From Bacteroidota bacterium (GTDB lineage: Bacteria > Bacteroidota > Bacteroidia > Chitinophagales > Chitinophagaceae), in the NCBI GenBank assembly GCA_028876035.1, contig JAGWTK010000147.1, forward strand, positions 1 through 8,833: a stretch of 8,833 nt of DNA. The letters run 5' to 3'. The translations under genes were made by a program, and so were the position numbers. Shown here piece by piece: positions 1 to 5,818 of the stretch; the stretch's first letter is position 1, and the number at the start of each line of letters is the position of its first letter. Below the pieces are notes generated by a model, which searched no databases, had not been told where the DNA came from, and saw only the letters and a list, made by a program, of their open reading frames with translations.

Positions 1-1
1 A

Positions 2-397
2 GTGGCTGTTGCCATTGAAACACTTTCAGGGAAGAAAGAATTAGACGTTTCAGTCAATGGTGATGATAAAATAATAGCCATAACGGAGGATGGATTGATA
101 AGTCTTTATTCAAAGAAGTACCTGATTGAATATTACACGGTCAAGAAAGACAGAACAATTTACGAATCGACAATATCGACAAACAAAAGTGTTAAAAGGA
201 TTGGGTGGTTAACCCTTCTTGTTGCAGCACTTGCTGCGGTGGTTTCTATTCTTCAATATAACAAGCCGGATACAGATTACAAACCAGCACTTCAAGCCAT
301 CAGCAACGAAGTAAAAGCGTTGAAAGAAAAGGTTGTTATTGAACCGGCAAAACCAGCATTGCCAACACCAGTAGAAAAGAAAGCAGATAAAAAGTAG
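2..397 (+). CDS. C-terminal part of a single-pass membrane protein, unknown function (5' end probably outside window)
   Basis: The frame is open from the first base of the window to a TAG at 395-397. A GTG at position 2 could be read as a start, but nothing upstream is visible, so I treat the gene as probably partial at its 5' end. About 65 mixed-charge residues precede one clear hydrophobic segment at roughly residues 67-85 (IGWLTLLVAALAAVVSIL). A polar, helix-prone stretch follows (QAISNEVKALKEK), then a Pro/Ala/Lys-rich tail ending in KKADKK. The visible part suggests a membrane-anchored protein with one soluble domain before the membrane segment and a short coiled-coil-like region after it. 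I recognise no family. Base composition is AT-rich compared with the rest of the window. The gene converges on the small membrane-protein gene at 463-903, and a hairpin lies between them. Confidence 0.6.
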   Translation: MAVAIETLSGKKELDVSVNGDDKIIAITEDGLISLYSKKYLIEYYTVKKDRTIYESTISTNKSVKRIGWLTLLVAALAAVVSILQYNKPDTDYKPALQAISNEVKALKEKVVIEPAKPALPTPVEKKADKK

Positions 398-408
398 ATA
401 ATAAGTCT

Positions 409-431
409 AAGTCACGCATGATGTGTGATTT
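409..431. terminator. Hairpin between two convergent genes, possible weak bidirectional terminator
   Basis: TCACGCA (412-418) and TGTGTGA (422-428) pair around a three-base TGA loop with one G-T wobble. The stem extends outward through G411-T429 (wobble), A410-T430 and A409-T431. It lies between the stop codons of two convergent genes, where a terminator is expected. Only a short T tract follows on the plus strand, and the wobbles become A-C mismatches in the minus-strand RNA, so termination is uncertain, especially for the minus-strand gene. Confidence 0.35.
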
Positions 432-462
432 CAACACTGAAACAATACACCAAATTTACCAA

Positions 463-903
463 TTATTCACCATAGAAGGTTTTCACAAAGGTTGGGTAGC
501 TATCTGAGTTGACTATTGCAGCTTTCATTCCTTCATAATATGATTTAACATCTTTCCTGTAGTTTATATAGCTACTATTTTTTGCTGCCCATACATAAGT
601 TTGATAAAAGCAAATGAATCCAGATAAAATACATGTGCCGGTTAAGACGTCATAGATGGTTGATTGTTGGCGTTCCCAATCAGCGCCATCAATATATTGC
701 CAACTTCCCCAACAAATAGCAGCTAAGATGACTATTGATAAGATTGTTGACTTATTATAACTGAAGTATGTTGTATATCGGTGAAATCTAAAGTTCTTGT
801 CTTTTTGAATTTCTTGCTTAAAATAAGTGAATTGACCTTCAGTTATCGGGTTTTTAGTTTTTTCGAATTTTAGAGCGGTATAATACACAGTAAAGGAAGG
901 CAT
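463..903 (-). CDS. Small two-helix membrane protein, unknown function
   Basis: The product is 146 residues, starting at ATG (901-903) and ending at TAA (463-465). About 50 polar, Lys- and aromatic-rich residues come first. Two hydrophobic segments follow, at roughly 53-70 (TILSIVILAAICWGSW) and 82-106 (IYDVLTGTCILSGFICFYQTYVW), joined by a short loop (DGADWERQQ). A soluble tail rich in Tyr and Lys ends in TFYGE. This suggests an inner-membrane protein with both ends on the same side. There is no signal peptide, no catalytic motif and no recognised family. No Shine-Dalgarno sequence is visible, as is usual in Bacteroidota. The DNA is AT-rich (18 of 60 bases G or C in 541-600), matching its convergent left neighbour and unlike the genes after 1700, so the pair may share an origin. 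Confidence 0.65.
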   Translation of the reverse strand: MPSFTVYYTALKFEKTKNPITEGQFTYFKQEIQKDKNFRFHRYTTYFSYNKSTILSIVILAAICWGSWQYIDGADWERQQSTIYDVLTGTCILSGFICFYQTYVWAAKNSSYINYRKDVKSYYEGMKAAIVNSDSYPTFVKTFYGE

Positions 904-952
904 ATTGCAAGAATTGTGATATATCTAAGGTAAGGCGAAGGGAACATCGGCA

Positions 953-1372
953 ATGTGGGAAATGGTAATTCTGGGCATGTTTAAGGCCTTTTCCCGGCCG
1001 GTAGGTGATAGCCTCAACAGGCTGGAATAGGCCACCAGTAAGGCTTTCAGTGACCTAGAGGCAGGCTTTTGGGTGCCTAATAATGAAAATATTTACTTCC
1101 ACCGTGATGCTGATGGCTTCCACGCCGTATACAGCGCTCCCGAATGTTTTTACCAGCATGGTACAACAGCTGTGTGTATGAATGAAGGAGCGGTTGATAC
1201 ATGCCTGTGTCTTGCTAATAAGTCGGGTGAAAAGTTTCGCCTGGTCATGATTGGTGTTTCAATCAAAACTAGGCGCGGGCTCAGTGCAATAACGGGGAAT
1301 AAAACGCCGGGAAAAAGGTATTTCAATCCGGCAGGCAGGAGGATTTTCCTTAGGATCGGAAGTGTACTTTGA
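953..1372 (+). pseudogene. Possible decayed gene: ORF interrupted by an in-frame TAG, in an otherwise gene-poor stretch
   Basis: Between 904 and 1391 I see no intact convincing gene. One frame stays open from just after a TAA at 926-928 to a TGA at 1370-1372, except for a TAG at 1028-1030. Reading from ATG 953 gives MWEMVILGMFKAF followed by about a dozen residues, then the stop. After it, ATSKAFSDLEAGFWVPNNEN and a Cys/His-containing segment continue in the same frame. The part before about residue 85 looks protein-like; the end (KTRRGLSAITGNKTPGKRYF) does not. A GTG at 1073 could start a shorter 99-residue ORF, but nothing supports it. I recognise no family. It may be a remnant with a nonsense mutation or a chance open frame. 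Confidence 0.25.
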
Positions 1373-1391
1373 AAAGAGGCTGCCTGCTGGA

Positions 1392-1583
1392 TCAAACTTT
1401 TTCATTCAGGTAATCCAGCAATTCTTTCAACCTGGTTTCGGTGATGCCAAGGGTACTGATATATTCCCAGGACTGCGGGGCTTTGTCAAAGTCCAGGCGT
1501 TTGGTATTCAGGTGGAGGCGGAGCGCATCTAACAAGGCCCTGACGGATTGCTCTTTTTCCTTCACTTTTTCCTGGATGGTCAT
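1392..1583 (-). CDS. Small helical protein of 63 residues, unknown function
   Basis: The frame is open upstream to 1802, but that version would overlap the first gene of the plus-strand operon. I therefore chose the ATG at 1581-1583, which gives a protein beginning MTIQEKVKEKEQSVRALLDA and ending in TAA next to the gene-poor stretch. The sequence is charged and predicted mostly helical: an amphipathic N-terminal helix (residues 3-30), a turn (DFDKAPQSWEY), and a second helix pair ending ITETRLKELLDYLNEKV. The last 20 residues could fold as a small helix-turn-helix, but this is a guess. There is no signal peptide or membrane segment. It is transcribed divergently from the envelope operon, with 123 bp between the two start codons, so the two could share a control region. 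No family is recognised. Confidence 0.5.
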   Translation of the reverse strand: MTIQEKVKEKEQSVRALLDALRLHLNTKRLDFDKAPQSWEYISTLGITETRLKELLDYLNEKV

Positions 1584-1706
1584 AACGTAGCTTGAACCGG
1601 CAAAATAGGAAATCCGGCTAAATCCGGACGGATATAGCAACCTTTGTGCAATAATTTCCCCAAACCGAACGGCTTGATTTTGGAAATGCTGCTTACAAAC
1701 CATCTC

Positions 1707-2435
1707 ATGACCCTTACCAAAAGGCTGCTGATTGGCTGTTGTATCAGTCTGTCCCTCACCTGCGCCCTCCAGGCCCAGGATACTTCCTTCTACGCAAAAC
1801 ATGCGACGGTATTGTTTCCTTACCCCATGTACCGCGAGCAGTGGCGCACTTCCATCGGCCTTACCTTACTCACCACACCGCAGGACATTACGGAAGAGGT
1901 GCGGTTGCGCATTCCCTGTGGCGATTTTCGCGCGATCAGGCGCATTACGCCGAATCTCATCTCGGACAATCGCATCATGTTCCAGTTTTTACAGAATCAT
2001 TTGTCCACCGGATTACATTACCTCCATCCCTTCAATAAGCAATGGTATATGTCGGCCGGTGCAGATGCCGGTTACTGGTTCGGATTTTTAAGAATAACGG
2101 GTTTCGATAGCCGAGCCTCAGGCTGGCTGGCCTACCCCAATATCGCGATCGGTTATATAACGAAGAACAAACTGCTCATCACCGCCAGGGCCCAGGCCTC
2201 CTTCAATTTGTACTACCAGGCCGCGAATGGGGAGAGCAAATTCAGTTCTTCCACCAATTATTACAATGGTGAAACATTCACGCTTTCGCTCGAACAGCCT
2301 TTCTACAATCGGCGTCACCTGGCGCTGGCGCTCTCTGCCATCAACAATTATTTCTACTGGCAAACCTGGTCATTGTTTTACAAGACCGATCGAAAAATTT
2401 TCTACCCACAAATTACTGTTGCATTGATATTATGA
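1707..2435 (+). CDS. Secreted protein, probable outer-membrane beta-barrel; first gene of envelope operon
   Basis: I start at ATG 1707 because it opens directly onto a signal peptide (MTLTKRLLIG, then hydrophobic residues to LTCALQA|QDT). The longer version from TTG 1644 would add 21 residues ahead of that signal. The product is 242 residues. After cleavage near residue 23 it consists of alternating polar and hydrophobic/aromatic stretches typical of outer-membrane strands (for example LHYLHPFNKQWYMSAGADAG, LAYPNIAIGYITKNKLLITA, LALALSAINNYFYW) and ends in a strand-like ITVALIL. No enzyme motif is visible. LIGC at residues 8-11 resembles a lipobox but is too near the N terminus, so signal peptidase I cleavage is more likely. 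The TGA stop overlaps the ATG of the next gene (ATGA at 2432-2435), pointing to co-transcription and probably translational coupling. The barrel assignment is inferred from strand pattern, not from a recognised family. Confidence 0.7.
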   Translation: MTLTKRLLIGCCISLSLTCALQAQDTSFYAKHATVLFPYPMYREQWRTSIGLTLLTTPQDITEEVRLRIPCGDFRAIRRITPNLISDNRIMFQFLQNHLSTGLHYLHPFNKQWYMSAGADAGYWFGFLRITGFDSRASGWLAYPNIAIGYITKNKLLITARAQASFNLYYQAANGESKFSSSTNYYNGETFTLSLEQPFYNRRHLALALSAINNYFYWQTWSLFYKTDRKIFYPQITVALIL

Positions 2436-3691
2436 GAACAACCGTTATCATATTATTGCTGTGTATCGTTGTTACCGGTTGCCGAAAGACCTATGAAGTG
2501 ATCATGCCGGATACCAGCCGCTGGGAATTATTCAACAATGCATCGCCTTTGCCCAATGTGGCGCGACAACCCATGGAAGGGGTGTATGCCATTACCGAAG
2601 GCCAGGGCAGCTTCGGTGAACAAGGCGCCGTGAAATGGAGTCATGTTATCATCAACGGCGACACCCTCTACCATCTCTCTGTATTTTTCGGGAAAGACAT
2701 TGCCTATCTAATCTGCGAGGGCAAACAACTGAATGGGAACATTTTGCTCAATGGTTATTGGAGAAAGATGGTGAGTACGGCTACCGGGTTGGTGCAGCTG
2801 ACCATTGATCCTACCGGGGGAGCTACGGCATTGCTGGGCGGACAAACACCAGCCTCCCTAACGATAAAAGGTTTTTTTGGAAACGGACAGGCCGTGCCGG
2901 CTACCCCTCTATCGCTCACCTATAACCGAAAATTAAACAGCAGCCCCTCTTTTGTGATTGCAGCGCACCGTTCAGGCGGACGAACTTCCGACCTGTTGCC
3001 TGTATCGGAGAATTCAGTGGCCATGATTTTAAAGACGCCAGAATTTGGTTCCACCGGTATTGAAGTAGATGTACGCTTCACCAGCGACGGGGTTCCGATC
3101 CTTTATCATGACAATACCCTCAACCTTCGTGAAGTGCAGAAGTGCGGACTGGTAGGTCCCATTGAGAATTATACCTATCAGCAGCTATCGACGTTTGTGC
3201 GCCTTGTACATGGCGAAAAAATTCCTACCCTTCGCGAAGCACTCGACGCGGTGGTGTACCAAACCGAACTCAGCTTTGTGTGGCTCGACACCAAATACAC
3301 CAGCTCAATCGCGCCCGTCCACAAGATTCAACAGGAGTACATGCAAAAAGCGGCTGCGCTTGGCCGTAAGCTGGATATCGTTATCGGTATCCCCGGCGAA
3401 GATCAGTACAACCAGTTGCTGGCATTGCCCGATTATACAAATGTTCCCTCGCTCTGTGAACTGGAAACGGAAAAGGCCGATAAGTTGCAGTCAAAAATTT
3501 GGGCACCCAGGTTTACAGAGGGTACGCAAAACGATGCGGTAGCTGCCGAACATGGCAAGGGAAGAAGGGTTTTTGTGTGGACGGTCGACGAGCCGGCGTT
3601 TATCACCAATTTTATTCGTGACGGGCATTTCGATGGCATGCTCTCGAATTTCCCCTCCTGTGTAGCTTTTAATTATTATGCGCGTCAATAA
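2432..3691 (+). CDS. Lipoprotein of the glycerophosphodiester phosphodiesterase (GDPD) family
   Basis: The product is 419 residues. The N terminus is a lipoprotein signal (MRTTVIILLLCIVVTGC, lipobox VTGC, lipidated Cys17), so the protein should be anchored in the envelope. Residues about 45-165 form a beta-rich N-terminal region I do not recognise. The GDPD TIM-barrel domain runs from about 174 to 415. It has the first catalytic His-Arg in AAHRSGG (His179, Arg180), ENS (Glu193), the metal-binding pair in IEVDVR (Glu211, Asp213), the second catalytic His in LYHD (His226), WLDTK (Lys288), and the late barrel motif VFVWTVDE (380-387). Family members hydrolyse glycerophosphodiesters to glycerol 3-phosphate and an alcohol, usually with a divalent metal. 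All key residues look intact, so activity is expected; the substrate is unknown. The start overlaps the preceding stop by 4 bp and the end overlaps the next gene by 14 bp, placing it in the middle of an operon. Confidence 0.88.
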   Translation: MRTTVIILLLCIVVTGCRKTYEVIMPDTSRWELFNNASPLPNVARQPMEGVYAITEGQGSFGEQGAVKWSHVIINGDTLYHLSVFFGKDIAYLICEGKQLNGNILLNGYWRKMVSTATGLVQLTIDPTGGATALLGGQTPASLTIKGFFGNGQAVPATPLSLTYNRKLNSSPSFVIAAHRSGGRTSDLLPVSENSVAMILKTPEFGSTGIEVDVRFTSDGVPILYHDNTLNLREVQKCGLVGPIENYTYQQLSTFVRLVHGEKIPTLREALDAVVYQTELSFVWLDTKYTSSIAPVHKIQQEYMQKAAALGRKLDIVIGIPGEDQYNQLLALPDYTNVPSLCELETEKADKLQSKIWAPRFTEGTQNDAVAAEHGKGRRVFVWTVDEPAFITNFIRDGHFDGMLSNFPSCVAFNYYARQ

Positions 3692-4295
3692 ATTTTTTAT
3701 CACGCTGTTGTTGAGTTTGCTGTTGCTGCAGGTCGCCCATGCACAATCGCGTCGGCCGCATCGCATCGACAGCAGCAATGTGCCCAAATCCTTTGTGTTG
3801 CAATTGGGCGCCGGCTGGAGTATGTACAGTAATCCGGTTCGCATCAAGCCGCCCGAGCTCAACGGTAGCGTACAACGTTTCAGCGGCATTGGCTCCCTTC
3901 GGCTGATGTGGTATCCCAGTTATCGCTTACGGATGGGCTTTGAAACCGGCTACACGCATTTTTATTCATATAAAGTTAAAACCGGCGACAGTATTGGCAG
4001 CCTTCACCTCACTGCCGTACCTTTATTGTTTGTGTTTTCCATGCAGGTGGTGCGCAGGGTGAATGTATACGCGGGCTTCGGCGCTTTTCTGGAAACAACG
4101 CGACTTCGTTACGATGGTTTTGTAAAGTCGAAGGCCTTTGTACTTGGAACCAATGTGGCTGTATCGTATACTTATCCCCTCAACAACCGGCTTAGCCTGA
4201 TGGCCGAAGCAGAATGGCTCAATGCGTACGATACGCGCGATGCAGCCTTCAACCTGCAGGCAAGGCTCGCCTGGCGCTTCCTGCGATGGCGCTAA
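3678..4295 (+). CDS. Small outer-membrane beta-barrel-like protein
   Basis: The product is 205 residues. Its ATG lies 14 bp inside the 3' end of the GDPD gene, and the chosen start opens directly onto a signal peptide (MRVNKFFITLLLSLLLLQVA, then HA|Q, cleavage near residue 22). The mature part has repeated strand-turn-strand patterns typical of small Bacteroidota outer-membrane barrels: FVLQLGAGWSMY, GSLRLMWYPSYRLRMGFETG, LTAVPLLFVFSMQVVRRVNV, YAGFGAFLE, AVSYTYPLNNRLSLMAEAEW, and a terminal ARLAWRFLRWR. There are no enzyme motifs. It may belong to the broad outer-membrane beta-barrel group related to OmpA-like or PorT-like barrels, but I cannot place it more exactly. Its position between two phosphoesterase genes suggests it supports the same envelope process, as a pore or as a structural partner. 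Confidence 0.75.
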   Translation: MRVNKFFITLLLSLLLLQVAHAQSRRPHRIDSSNVPKSFVLQLGAGWSMYSNPVRIKPPELNGSVQRFSGIGSLRLMWYPSYRLRMGFETGYTHFYSYKVKTGDSIGSLHLTAVPLLFVFSMQVVRRVNVYAGFGAFLETTRLRYDGFVKSKAFVLGTNVAVSYTYPLNNRLSLMAEAEWLNAYDTRDAAFNLQARLAWRFLRWR

Positions 4296-4305
4296 ATAAC
4301 AAATT

Positions 4306-5244
4306 ATGAAGCGGATTCTGACGGGATGGTTATTGTTGATAACGGTGGCAGTAGCCGCCCAGGAAAAATCAACCAGCTTATTTTTTATCAGCGATACCCA
4401 GCAGCCCATGCTGGTGGAAAAGCTTTGGTTAAAGCCGAATCACAATCGCCTGGCCACCGCCACCCTGCTGGAAAATATTGAAACCGATCGGCCCCGCAGT
4501 GTTTTTATGCTGGGAGATGTGGTAGGGCTGGGTTGTTCACCGCGGAAATGGAAAAAGGTAGATGTATTTCTGAAAGATTGCCGGGCTGCCGGCACCGATG
4601 TGTTTGGCTTGCTCGGTAATCACGAGGTGATGATGAAACCACGGAAAGGTGAACGTTTGTTTCAGCAGCGCTTTCCCGCCAATGTACGTACCGGCTATTA
4701 TACCATCACAGATTCCGTAGCGGTGGTGATGCTCAATTCAAATTTCAATGCCCTTGCGGCTTCTGATCAAAAAATTCAGAACGAATGGTACCGGCGGACC
4801 ATGGTTACACTCGACCAGGACGAAGCGGTGCGCGCCATCATCGTTTGTTGTCACCATGCGCCTTTTACCAACAGCACCATTGTCAAATGCAATCCACTGG
4901 TACAGGAAAACTTCGTGCCGGCCTTTCTTAGTTCCAATAAAGCACGTTTGTTCATCACGGGTCATGCACATGCCTTTGAACATTTTCGTCGGCAAGGCAA
5001 AGACTTCCTGGTCATTGGTGGCGGGGGTGGACTGCACCAGCCCTTACACGAGGGAAAAAATTCATTGGATGATCTCGCCCTTGACTACAAACCTATGTTT
5101 CACTATCTCTCCGTACAACGCGATGGGAACGAATTGAAAGTACAATCGCGTTACGTAAAAAATGATTTCTCCGGCTTGTCCCAGGGACTGGTGTTTGAAA
5201 CGAAAACGCAGGGTCAACAGATTGCAGCGAGAGCGGTGAACTGA
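4306..5244 (+). CDS. Secreted calcineurin-like metallophosphoesterase
   Basis: The product is 312 residues, with a signal peptide (MKRILTGWLLLITVAVAAQ, cleavage near residue 18). The metallophosphoesterase motifs appear in the usual order: ISDTQ (Asp30, with Gln32 where many members have His), MLGDVVG (Asp71), GLLGNHE (Asn105, His106), a His pair in CCHHAPF (His183, His184), and TGHAHAFEH (His220, His222). This is a complete dinuclear-metal site except for the His-to-Gln change in the first motif, which occurs in known members of the superfamily. GGGGG at 238-242 follows the last motif. The enzyme should cleave phosphomonoesters or phosphodiesters outside the cytoplasm; the substrate cannot be read from the sequence. 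It starts 10 bp after the barrel gene and is the last gene of the operon. Together with the lipoprotein GDPD it gives the operon two phosphoesterases, compatible with stepwise breakdown of a phosphodiester (inference). Confidence 0.85.
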   Translation: MKRILTGWLLLITVAVAAQEKSTSLFFISDTQQPMLVEKLWLKPNHNRLATATLLENIETDRPRSVFMLGDVVGLGCSPRKWKKVDVFLKDCRAAGTDVFGLLGNHEVMMKPRKGERLFQQRFPANVRTGYYTITDSVAVVMLNSNFNALAASDQKIQNEWYRRTMVTLDQDEAVRAIIVCCHHAPFTNSTIVKCNPLVQENFVPAFLSSNKARLFITGHAHAFEHFRRQGKDFLVIGGGGGLHQPLHEGKNSLDDLALDYKPMFHYLSVQRDGNELKVQSRYVKNDFSGLSQGLVFETKTQGQQIAARAVN

Positions 5245-5283
5245 ATAACATAATCGCTGATGTCGGATTTTGGCATCGCTGAT

Positions 5284-5316
5284 TTGAGTTCAGTTCAACA
5301 GGATGTGTTGGCTCAA
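5284..5316. terminator. Imperfect hairpin downstream of the envelope operon
   Basis: CAACA (5296-5300) pairs with TGTTG (5306-5310) around a GGATG loop, with a T-G wobble extending it by one. An outer stem TTGAG (5284-5288) pairs with CTCAA (5312-5316). It lies about 40 bp after the operon's last stop codon, where a terminator is expected, but no T tract follows on either strand. A weaker hairpin (GATGTC/GGCATC) lies just upstream. Treat as a structured RNA end at best. Confidence 0.22.
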
Positions 5317-5325
5317 AGAAATGTA

Positions 5326-5354
5326 AGATATAAGATATGATGATATGAGATATG
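5326..5354. repeat. Short tandem heptamer array, AGATATG type
   Basis: The units read AGATATA (5326-5332), AGATATG (5333-5339), ATGATATG (5340-5347, one extra base) and AGATATG (5348-5354). This is a 7-nt tandem repeat with a sequence different from the GACTAA/GAAC heptamers that follow. Immediately downstream, GGGT (5354-5357) and ATCTGT (5371-5376) can pair with ACAGAT (5390-5395) and ACCC (5396-5399). No coding function is visible. Confidence 0.6.
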
Positions 5355-5410
5355 GGTGCAGACTCACCGAATCTGTATGGTCCCTTATAACAGATACCCA
5401 ATGCCGGATA

Positions 5411-5775
5411 TTAAAACCGCTGCAACAATGCTCGTCTGCATAGACGCAACGACTGCGGATAGAGTACTAAGAACGCCTCCCCAATGGAGTTCAGGGTATA
5501 AACCCCAGACTACGCGACCAAAAGACTAAGGACTGCCGACTAAAAACGCTGCAACTCCCCATAGCGCACTAAGAACTAAGAACAATGAACCATGAACACG
5601 CTCTACGGAGCTTCGACCACGAACTCCAGACTGACGACTATCGACTACCGACTAAGGACTGCCGACTAAAAACGCCGCAACTCCGCATAGCGCACCAAGA
5701 ACTAAGAACAATGAACCAAGAACGCACTTTTACGGAGCACAGTTCATTAACTCCAGACTACGCGACTAAAGGCTA
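5411..5775. repeat. Higher-order repeat region: about 126-nt units built of degenerate heptamers
   Basis: Two clear copies lie at 5524-5649 and 5650-5775. Matching landmarks are 126 nt apart (GCAACTCC at 5551 and 5677), becoming 127 nt after a one-base indel (TACGGAGC at 5604 and 5731). Over the first 77 nt the copies differ at 6 positions. A more degenerate upstream copy starts near 5411: TAAAACCGCTGCAAC, CTAAGAAC, then CCAGACTACGCGAC at 5505-5518, identical to 5753-5766. Within 5523-5725 the sequence divides into 29 consecutive heptamers without a break in phase, such as CGACTAA, GGACTGC, AGAACTA, AGAACAA, TGAACCA and CGACTAC; 126 is 18 x 7. The upstream copy also holds a perfect small hairpin, CGTCT-GCAT-AGACG (5433-5446). 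A 63-codon ORF at 5585-5776 is a product of the repeat. I see no gene anywhere in 5245-5807. Confidence 0.85.
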
Positions 5776-5818
5776 AGGACTAAAAACTAAGGACTAAGGA
5801 CTAAGGACTAAAGACTAT
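5763..5818. repeat. Tandem GGACTAA heptamer array, overlapping the 3' end of the MutS-like gene
   Basis: Eight heptamers run in phase: CGACTAA, AGGCTAA, GGACTAA, AAACTAA, three exact GGACTAA units (5791-5811) and AGACTAT (5812-5818). The array is the purest part of the heptamer region and extends 11 bp into the minus-strand gene. There it encodes the last residues, and its CTA at 5808-5810 is that gene's TAG stop. Confidence 0.85.

Noticed and set aside
1150..1395. Minus-strand 81-codon ORF in the gene-poor stretch
   Set aside because: It overlaps the interrupted plus-strand frame, has no domain, signal or protein-like pattern, and runs through the 3' end of the 63-residue gene.
1392..1802. 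Longer 136-residue version of the small minus-strand gene
   Set aside because: The extra 73 residues overlap the signal peptide of the plus-strand barrel gene, and the extension looks like an antisense shadow. The ATG at 1581-1583 is preferred.
3491..3889. Minus-strand ORF of 132 codons across the GDPD/barrel overlap
   Set aside because: It is antisense to two well-supported overlapping genes and its composition is that expected of a shadow frame.
5254..5283. Direct repeat ATCGCTGAT (5253 and 5275) as a possible attachment site or IS duplication
   Set aside because: It is only 9 bp with a 22-nt period and no mobile element between the copies, so it is not supported as an insertion footprint.
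5524..5775. A CRISPR array as explanation of the repeats
   Set aside because: There are no identical repeats of 23-47 nt separated by unique spacers and no cas genes. The whole unit repeats, and it is built of 7-nt pieces.
5585..5776. A 63-codon plus-strand ORF beginning MNHEHALRSFDHELQ
   Set aside because: It lies wholly inside the heptamer and 126-nt repeat region; its repetitive sequence follows the DNA repeats and there is no sign of a real gene.
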